Source of the DNA: Smittium culicis
Lineage: Eukaryota; Kickxellomycota; Harpellomycetes; Harpellales; Legeriomycetaceae
DNA length: 23,469 nucleotides
NCBI GenBank assembly: GCA_001970855.1
Contig: LSSN01002538.1
Span: 1 to 23,469 of the forward strand
Direction of reading: 5' to 3'
Shown: positions 1-7,521 of the stretch, piece by piece
How the letters are laid out: each line of letters begins with the position of its first letter
Numbering within the stretch: position 1 is the stretch's first letter
Program-made: the position numbers and the translations under genes
Notes under the pieces: generated by a model
What the model was told of the DNA's origin: nothing
What the model saw: the letters and a program-made list of their open reading frames with translations, nothing else
Database searches by the model: none

Positions 1-399
1 TTTAGTATTATCCAATAAGATGGTAACACTTAATATGTCTCCTCCTCTGAAGTATAATTATCTAAAACAAAAAAATCTTTATATTGAGAAAATTACTCTT
101 TTTCATTATTGTTAGTTTATTTTTCGGTCTAAAAAAGATTAAATTTTATTAATATTATTGGTGGGAATATAAATATTTTTTTAAAAATAAAAAATTAACT
201 CAAATACCTTTTCTTGAGTGGGTAATAAAATTATAGCAAGCATTTGAATATTTAAACTCAGACTGCTTTTCTACTGTATAGCTACTGATATATTATATAA
301 ATTAAATTACATTTTAATTAGTAATAAAAAATACGCTAAAATTCCAAATTTATCTATTCATATACCTTATATTGAAAAACTTTAGTTGCTTATCAATTA
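1..399. other. AT-rich 5' flank, no gene seen
   Basis: Very AT-rich sequence with many stop codons in all frames. I see no coding exon and no RNA gene. The 3' part must hold the promoter and 5' UTR of the plus-strand gene starting at 400. No diagnostic promoter element is recognisable. Confidence 0.6.
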
Positions 400-2358
400 A
401 TGAACTCGGAATTCAGCGGTGATGATCAGCTCGGTAAAGCTCTTCAGAAGAGCCTGGATAAGCTAAAGGCATGTTTTGATTCTATTTTCTTAAAGTATGG
501 AACGGAATTCCCTGACGATCCTGTAATCGATGTATTCACTGAAACGATAGTTGAAGAATTTGATGACGCAGGTATATATTTATAAATATTTTACAAGTAT
601 AAATCGATTCTATATATGTATTCAGATGGCTTATACTATGTTTATATTTTAAAATTATTATTTCGAAAAGATTCCATAGATGAAAAAGTATACCCTACTG
701 AAATTGTCTACGAATTGTCGAGCGCTGACGAGATAGAAAAAAACGAATCCAATCAAGATATAGAATATGACAAAATTTTATTAGAAAATAAATCGGAAAG
801 CTTCTCCAGAGAGTCAGATCAACTGACGATCAAGGATGAAGTTAAACCAGAAACCGATTTTAAGTTTGATTCGGATTCAGCTTATAGCGGGTATGAGTCA
901 AGCTCTTACGCTGCTAGGAGGAGTGCTGAAAGAGTGCCACGATCCTTGATACCTATATCAGCAAGAGTCGATGCGCAGTTGCCCAATATTTATGCAAGTA
1001 ACACATATATGCGACAGGACAGTTTTAGGAATGGGCAAGATTTTATGAGCACAAATGGGTTTACAAACAGCGATTTAGTTTCGAGGAAGGTAAGTTTGGT
1101 TTATGGATCGGCGAGTGGAAATTTTGGTTCAGGCGGGAACGATTTCAGCGGCGAATATCCGGAAAATGGGGGAGTCAAGTTTGGGAGCAGTTTGGAGGCA
1201 GCAATGGCGGCGATGTATTACCGAATCGGGAAGAGCCTTGTTGAGTCTGTGTACGATAATGCGCCGATTTTTAGGAGCGGTATGCGGGATAGGCGCAGAT
1301 ACCGAAGCGATGTTGCGAGGCCACACATTATCGAGATGGGCAAAAGAAGTAGTAGCAGTAGCAGTGGCAGCGACGATTCAGATGTAGTGTCAGATTTTGC
1401 GGGCGTTAGTAAACGCAGGAGGGCAGCCGGAATGAACGATTGTGGGGAAGTCGAGATCGATAGCGTATCCGTTAGCAGCTTAGACGCGTGGCTCAACAAC
1501 ATTCTTCCTGAAACGATAAGCCACAAGAGAGTGAAGAGGGCGCGTGCAAGCGCATTCGGAGCCAATGCCGCGATGCACACGTTGCGGCGCGGGAGTAGGC
1601 AGGTAGCGGTAGGCAATGGCGGCATTGGTGCAGAATTCGAAACGGCCAAGCAGCTGCGCAAAACGATCCTATCAGCTCCGGTGATACAGTCTAGAAATGG
1701 TGTCGGTAAGGAATGTGCATCAACGCGGCGCGAGTACCAAGGCCACAGATTTAATTTTGCGCGAAATAACTTTGCACTGAGCGGCAATGGTGGTGGTGGT
1801 AGTGCTGGTAGCGGATACAGCCAGACAATGCGATTGGCTAGTGCTGGCATAAGCGAGCTCAAAGCGGAACGCGCGGCAGGTGAATTCGTGCCGAGAATCA
1901 GTTACTACGGCTGTGACGGGTCAGCAGGCACAGCAGCGGCAAGCGTGAGAATGCCGAGGGGAGAGCAGCCAAGTATCCAGCCTTTGGGAAATAGCAATAT
2001 TACGGCGTATTCATCGACCGATTTCAGCAGTGCCATTATTAGCAGCAGCAGGAGTAGTAATGGCGAAACTTTGCGAAATAGCGCAGGTTTATACTTGGGA
2101 AATAGTGGGGCAGTGATCGATAAAGAGGTTGCGTACAGCGGAGGAGTTACTTACCTGAGTGATGATAACGACGGTTCATCGGGCGAATGCAGCAGCAGCG
2201 GCGTTGCGACAGACGAGCTGTGCGTCTACAAGGGCGCAGAAAGCGGTAGCGGCGAAATTGTTAGATTGAGTGGAGGAGGTAGTGCTTACAAATTGCAAAT
2301 TTCCGGGCCGAATTTGATGAGCGATTTTGATTCAGGTGCAGAAAGTAGCTTCGTGTAA
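400..2358 (+). CDS. Putative Scm3/HJURP-like CENP-A chaperone with long Ser/Gly-rich tail
   Basis: Two-exon model. Exon 1 is 400-571 (ATG at 400) and exon 2 ends with TAA at 2358. The donor is GTATAT at 572. Acceptors after 625, 670 and 679 all preserve the same frame, so exon 2 starts at 626, 671 or 680 (634, 619 or 616 aa). I favour 680 because CATAG is a good acceptor and a 108-nt intron matches the others here. Residues 19-53 read LDKLKACFDSIFLKYG, then EF, a Pro/Asp stretch, ID, T and IV. This resembles the Scm3 signature (LK..F/W.SIF.KYG..F.D...ID..TG.IV), the histone-binding motif of centromeric CENP-A chaperones. The rest is low complexity: Ser/Gly-rich, with a Ser run near 1346-1365 and basic NLS-like clusters KRRR (about 1411) and HKRVKRAR (about 1522). 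Its GC content is well above the flanks. The coding call is strong. The Scm3 assignment is moderate because it rests on one short motif that lacks the usual GH after the IV. Confidence 0.6.
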
Positions 2359-2662
2359 AAAAAAAACAAATTATTTATTCGATTTTATTTTAGTGTTTTG
2401 TATTTTTTTCAATAAAGCTAAGGCCAGATATTTTTAATGTATATAGTTATATTTTCGCTTTTTTTTTATATTTATTATGGTTGTGGCAGTGATTAAAAAA
2501 AGTATTGTTTAATAAATGTGAAAAGAAAAAGTAGTATTCGAATAATTAAAAAAAAAAAAGGGTAGAGGTAGAAGGTATAAATCGTCAACAGTAACAAGAA
2601 ATATAAAGGGGGTATATTAAAAAAAAAAAATAGAATCGATGAGGGTGGCAATAAGATGGGAA
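2359..2662. terminator. Convergent 3' UTR region with AATAAA at 2411
   Basis: This is a 304-nt gap between two converging genes. The hexamer AATAAA at 2411-2416, about 53 nt after the stop of the plus-strand gene, is a likely polyadenylation signal. The remainder is A-runs and GA-rich sequence that presumably holds the 3' end of the minus-strand gene. No ORF is credible here. Confidence 0.45.
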
Positions 2663-4092
2663 CTAGCTGGGAGGTAGGTTGGAGAGATCTTCGACGACTT
2701 GAGGGGCGTCTTCGGCGGTGGAGTTAGAGCCGAACTGTCTGCTTTCCTGGATGGATCTGGCCATGACCATGACACCGCTGCGTACGGCTTCGAGGATACC
2801 GAAGGGGCGGACGAGTTTCAAGAAGGCATCAATGCGCTCGCTCTTCGCGCTCATTTCGACGATTATGGAGTTTGGGCCGACGTCGACGACAGAGGCTCTG
2901 AACAGGCCAGCGAGGTTTTTGATTGCGGAAAGGCGGTCCATTGCGCTGGTGAACTTGCTTGCGTGAGGGTGGGTTTGCTGTTGCGATGGTTCGGCGTTTG
3001 ATAAAGTTTCTCTGAAATTTTTTAGTCCATCGAGAGATACTTTAACAAGAAGAGTTTCGCGCTCGACGATTTTGGTATGTGAGTAGTCTAATACGGCCCA
3101 TACAGGGACCTATTATATATATATTTTAATGAGGAAATAAATAAAAGATAGCTAATTAAATTGTGACTTGTAGGTATATGAGTATAGATTAATATATATA
3201 TGAATAAAAGATGAATGGGGAGAAGGAGGGGGGTATAGAGAGGACTTACCAAACTTTCTAGTTGTTTTTTTGCTTGTTCCATGGACTTTCTTGGGCCTTT
3301 AAGTCCAATGGTCATTCTGCTGAGACCTGGAACTTCAGTTTTACTGGCAACGAGGGTGTCGATGCTGAAGCCACGAGCAGCCATGATTCCGGTGACGTTA
3401 CTCAAGACACCAGGTTCGTCTTGGGCGAGACAATCAATCAAGTAGCGTTCTTCAGCGACACGTGGGGCTAAAGGGGTGCTTTTGATGATGTTGCTGACAG
3501 CCTGCTCGACGGTTAGGGTGTCTAGAACTCCAGGAATGGGTTGGATTTTGCCCTGGGAAGATTTGCCCTTATATTCCAGGCCGGTGGTGGAGCTGGTATT
3601 TACGTTAGGGACATTTGAGTTTGAGTTGTTGGCTGAAGAGCTCGATACAGAACGGGAGACGAGAATGCTGGGGTTCAAGCTGAATGCCCTCTATAAGAAA
3701 AATATTGACGAGTGTTATTGAGTATAAACATGATTAATGAGATAAGCTTTGAGAAAATATTAAAAGGGCAGGTGAGGTGGAATCAATATCGAAGAATATT
3801 GGGTAAATGGATAATAGTGGTTTGAAGATTATAAGCTCGAAGGCGAATAAAACTAGTATAAAAAAAAACAAGAACAAGAACAAGGGTGGAGGGAGAGGTG
3901 AAAGATAAATAAAATATATATAAATTTAAATTAAATCGAGCGATCCATCGCTAGTTTATGGGGTGTACGAATGGGAGAATGAAAATGTATGGATTTTAGG
4001 GGTGGAGGTGGGGGTGGTATATATTGGGTAAGTGAGGAGGGGGGGGGATGAGTGATGGATGTTACCTTTGATAGTAATCTTGCAGGGAACAT
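2663..4092 (-). CDS. ILV6: Acetohydroxyacid (acetolactate) synthase regulatory subunit, copy A
   Basis: Regulatory small subunit of mitochondrial acetohydroxyacid synthase. It activates the catalytic subunit (Ilv2 type) in the first common step of Val/Leu/Ile synthesis and confers valine feedback. I model three exons on the minus strand: 4092-4066 (ATG, 9 codons, MFPARLLSK), 3690-3250 and 3109-2663 (TAG). The introns are 4065-3691 (375 nt, GTAACA...TTATAG) and 3249-3110 (140 nt, GTAAGT...ATAG); all junctions are phase 0, giving 304 aa. Residues 1 to about 40 look like an Arg/Ser-rich presequence. The ACT domain is about residues 92-165 (CLAQDEPGVLS, GIMAARGFSID, LSRMTI). The intron follows ESL and exon 3 resumes VPVWAVLDY as in fungal Ilv6. 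The C-terminal half has RIDAFLKLVRPFGILEAVRSG and ends DLSNLPPS. Exon 2 has no usable in-frame ATG before the ACT domain, so an upstream exon is required. An ATG at 3731 leads out of frame. Oddities: QDEPG has Asp for the usual Asn, and RGFSID has Ser for Asn. Confidence 0.93.
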
Positions 4093-5085
4093 TATTTATA
4101 AGCTAATTATCGCTACTTATTATCTTATTTCTAATAGTCGAGGAGAGTTAAAGCTGGATGAAGAATAAATAGTTTGCAGATTATAACTAAACCTGATTTT
4201 TTTCTTAATTAAAAAAAGCTGAGATAATTATAAATAGATAAAAAAATTAGGGGGAAGGAGAAAAAATCGTAATAGATTAAACTCCAAGCAGCGAAATTTG
4301 CTGCTTTTTTTTTTTTAATTTTTTTAATTTGGCAGTCAAATGAGGAGCCTCTAAAAAAAAATAAGGGAAGATTTGATTTTAAATTTGATTTTGCGGGTTT
4401 GATTTTGATTTAGGATTCCTATTTGCTGCCTGGGATCGATTTTTATTGGGAAATCAGCACAAATCTCTTTATTGCATAATAAAGAGTCACAGATTTTTAG
4501 GACTTCTTTTCGCATTTTTATCTTACTTTTTAAAACTATAACTTATACTTTTTAAATATAGAGTCAGGTTATTCATAATATTTGTGGAAAAAAGTAATGA
4601 CGAAAGCTTTTAGGGCTTATAAAGCACTAATAGCTAATATACAATGCCGTTCAGCTAAAAATCAAGACTGAATAATTTATTCCATAAAAAATTTAATTAG
4701 ATTTTTCAAGTTCTCAATAAATTTCAAAAGTCAATTTTTTAAATTTAATTTGGTATAGATAACAGAATTCGCGTTTGAAAAAATATGACTAATAAAGATA
4801 AATGTGGCTCAATTGGCTACATAACAATTTCCAGACCCATAAAGTTAAAGTTTATGCTAGTAACAATATCAATGGATATAATAGTAAAAGTAATAATAAA
4901 GTCTATTTTCAAAAGAGCTTTCTTTTTGTGGAATTTATAGGTTATGGGTATGGCATTATTGCATGTAATTTTATCGATTTCAAAATAAGAATAAAGAAAA
5001 AATTAAATTCGAGTAAAGTATAGAGTTTGTGTTTAAAAAAAAAAAAAGAGGAATATAAGAGTGATTATAATTTTATATTTTTTTT
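4093..5085. other. Spacer between the two ILV6 genes; promoter of copy A
   Basis: A 993-nt AT-rich spacer that must carry the promoter of copy A (start at 4092) and the 3' end of copy B. A 73-codon plus-strand frame at 4802-5023 resembles no family I know, is Asn/Lys-rich as expected of random AT-rich DNA, and is not annotated. AGAGTCA sequences near 4484 and 4560 fall one base short of the TGASTCA Gcn4 core. The only clear structure is the hairpin with a T-tract at 4286-4316. Confidence 0.5.
4286..4316 (+). repeat. Perfect 7-bp hairpin followed by a T-tract
   Basis: AAGCAGC (4286-4292), a 7-nt loop GAAATTT, then GCTGCTT (4300-4306) forms a perfect stem that runs directly into about 12 T residues. 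The layout copies an intrinsic terminator, but in fungal DNA its function is unknown. It lies about 200 bp upstream of ILV6 copy A. A T-run of this length could stop RNA polymerase III. Confidence 0.6.
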
Positions 5086-6151
5086 TTAGCTGGGAGGGAG
5101 GTTGGATAGATCCTGGATATCATTTTCAGATTCTTCTTTGGTACTGGGTTCGTCGCGTTCGAAGAACGATAGTTTGGCGATACTGGACATGACCATTCTT
5201 CCAGAGCGGGCAGATTCGAAGATTCCGAAGGGTTCAAGCATTTTGATGAACAGGTCGATGCGTTCGCTTTTCGCGCACATTTCGACGATAGCGGCTTCAG
5301 CGCCGACATTAACGATCTTTGCGTGGCACAGGGCAACGAGTTCCTTGAGGTACGCCAATTTCTTGTTTGCTTCGATCGTTAGTTCGTACAAGTCCTCTTG
5401 GTTAGTTGCGCTGGTTTCTGCGCTGCTGGATGCGGCTTCCTGCTGGGCTTTAACTGGCGAGCGCGGTGTTTGGAAGCTGCTGCCTTTAACTATAAATTCT
5501 GGTCCAACGAGCGATACTTTGGCCAACAATATCTCGCGCTCTACGACCTTTGAGTCTGTCAAATCAACAACTGCCCAGACTTGTGTCTAATACATAAAAG
5601 TGCAAATATCAATATACGCTTTAAGCACAACTTTATATTATTTTATTATTTTATTAATTTCATTTTTTTTTAAATATCTAAATATTGAAGTTTTCATGTG
5701 TTTATTAAATAAAAGAGATAGAAGTAGAGAAACTTACCAAATCTTCGAGTTGCTTTTGGGCTTGGATAATTGTCTTTTTTTCGCCTTTGAGCGTCAATGT
5801 CATTCTGCTCAAACCTTCAACCTCGGTCTTACTAACAACAAGCGAGTCGATATTGTACCCGCGCGCAGCCATAATCCCAGTGCATCTAGACAAAATTCCG
5901 GGCTCATCCTGCATGAAGCAGTTGAACACATACTCGCCGACTCTTGGTTTCTGCTGGCTCCTAGTCGTACGCATCAGCGAGGTTACCGCATCCTCCGCAT
6001 TTAGCTGGTACAAAGCAGAATCATCGATATTTCGTAGTCGCGCAGTTTGCGCAAAGAACCTCGCGCCCCCATTCGCCGACGCGCCACTTCGGGCTGAGCT
6101 TGCTAGCTTGTACGAGCCGCTCCTCAAATTTCCAAATACACTCTTCAACAT
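5086..6151 (-). CDS. ILV6: Acetohydroxyacid (acetolactate) synthase regulatory subunit, copy B
   Basis: Second regulatory subunit gene of mitochondrial acetohydroxyacid synthase, tandem and co-oriented with copy A. There are two exons on the minus strand: 6151-5738 (ATG at 6151, 138 codons) and 5586-5086 (TAA). The 151-nt intron 5737-5587 is GTAAGT...TATTAG, phase 0, giving 304 aa. The N-terminus is rich in Arg, Ser and Ala and free of acid residues up to about 40, like a mitochondrial presequence. The ACT domain covers about residues 75-148 (MQDEPGILSRC, GIMAARGYNIDSLVVSKTEV, LSRMTL). The intron falls after DL, and exon 2 resumes TQVWAVVDL where fungal Ilv6 usually has VPVYAVLDY. The C-terminal half keeps RIDLFIKMLEPFGIFESARSG and ends DLSNLPPS. 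Unlike copy A it has no intron in the presequence, and it retains Asn100 in RGYNID. It also shares the Asp for Asn change in QDEPG (Asp82). The copies differ at many positions, so the duplication is not recent. Confidence 0.95.
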
Positions 6152-6549
6152 TATTTATGTTTTCCTTTGATTAGATCGATTTTTTTTTTAACTAATATTT
6201 TTTCTTAATGTTTTAGTACTATATTAAAAAAAAGGCTTGAGGATAGTTTTTCCTCTTCGATTTTTAATGATGTAAAGATTAATTATTATTATTTTTTTTA
6301 CTAATCTGATTTATCTAATCTCAACTATTGCCGTATTTACACCTATCATTTATCTTGTAAATGTGCTTTTGGTTTTCCATGGGCCAATAAATACAACTTG
6401 ATTCCTACCATTACTGGCTCATCTTTTATTTTGATCTTGCCTAGTCCTGGCATTTGGTTTGCTATCTACCCAAAAATCAACTTGAATCAATCTTTATTGG
6501 CCTGATCATTCTGAACTATTAATTACTCAGCTGCTATGATTGCTAATAC

Positions 6550-6556
6550 TGAGTCA
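6550..6556. promoter_or_regulatory. TGAGTCA, possible Gcn4/CPC1 site upstream of ILV6 copy B
   Basis: A perfect TGAGTCA core lies 399 bp upstream of the copy B start codon. Fungal bZIP activators of the Gcn4/CPC1 type bind this core in amino-acid biosynthesis promoters. Other matches occur near 7652 (ATGACTCAT) and inside coding sequence (near 895 and 22434). The motif is short enough for a few chance hits in the window, so this is only suggestive. Confidence 0.25.
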
Positions 6557-7487
6557 AAAAAGATAAAAGCCCAATATGTTAGTTTAGTTTAGTTTCGTAG
6601 TTACAAAAACATCCCAAATCCAGTATTTGTTTTTCCGTGACCAATCATCAACAGTCCAAATTGATTAGTCTTTGTGACTAACTTTAAAACATTGGAACCT
6701 AATTTCCTGACCCAAAAATAAATTACAATAATATTAAAAACAGTCGTATCTCTGCACACAGCGTCTCATTGGCCAGATCAGCTGTGAAGATGCGTTATAT
6801 GTCAATAGAGTGTAAATTCATTTGCTTAGTATCGAAACGATTATTGGCTGTAGATCTTGATTCGCTTTCCCTAATAGTCGCACCCACTACGTGCTTTAAA
6901 AAGGCTGGAAATTGTTGCCAGAATTGGTTGCTAACTACCAACTATGCCAGCGTTAGTTTCCGAGTTACGACTTGTTCTTTACTCTATTCCACGCAATTTT
7001 TACTTGCTCCTACCTAATCCACCCCTTAAATCTAGTGGCGAAACTTTAATATCAAACTGCAATTTCAATTCATCCAATACCTTCAAAACCTCAAAGCCAT
7101 TCAACAGCAATTTGCCAATAACTATCTTGTTTGCTTGCTTGTTTGTTTCTACACTTAAAAAGCTCGTGGTAAAAGGCAGCCAAGTCCAAAATGGTCTTTA
7201 AAGCCTGGATGTTTCAAGTAGACAACACCCAAACTACTCGCAGCCCCCCACAGATCCCATCATGTCTCTTCTCTAATTTGCTATATTTTGATTTAGTGCC
7301 TATTTTTTTTTTTTTTTTTGGATAATGCATCTAAGCCTCGCTCCAATCGTCTTCTAAATACGCTAACACATTTCACCAACGCTAAAATCTATTATTAAAA
7401 TCATATTATTTGCTACCTACCGCGAAAGATTCTTTTTGTGATTCAAAATCCCACAACTATACAATATCCAAAATAATGAATACTTTC

Positions 7488-7521
7488 AAAATAAAATAAA
7501 ATAAAATAAAATAAAATAAAA
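7488..7521. repeat. AAAAT pentanucleotide microsatellite
   Basis: A 34-nt perfect tandem array with a 5-nt period (nearly seven units of AAAAT). It lies in non-coding AT-rich sequence and has no apparent link to a gene. Confidence 0.9.

Noticed and set aside
1218..1862. 214-codon minus-strand frame opposite the Ser/Gly-rich gene
   Set aside because: It is a shadow of the GC-richer plus-strand exon. Its Leu/Pro/Ser-rich composition mirrors the Ser/Gly codons, and it has no family features.
3088..3249. Continuation of ILV6 copy A past ESL without splicing
   Set aside because: The read-through frame becomes hydrophobic nonsense (YIYNRS). GTAAGT at 3249 and the Ilv6-like restart VPVWAVLDY at 3109 show that this is an intron.
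2699..3721. Plus-strand frames opposite ILV6 copy A (2699-3001, 3262-3471, 3476-3721)
   Set aside because: All lie antisense to confirmed Ilv6 exons and have no recognisable domains.
4802..5023. 73-codon plus-strand frame in the ILV6 spacer
   Set aside because: Asn/Lys/Phe-rich composition typical of random AT-rich sequence, no similarity recognised, and it lies in a promoter/3' UTR gap.
5102..5590. 162-codon plus-strand frame opposite ILV6 copy B exon 2
   Set aside because: The minus strand carries the clear Ilv6 C-terminal half. The plus frame is its complement and resembles nothing.
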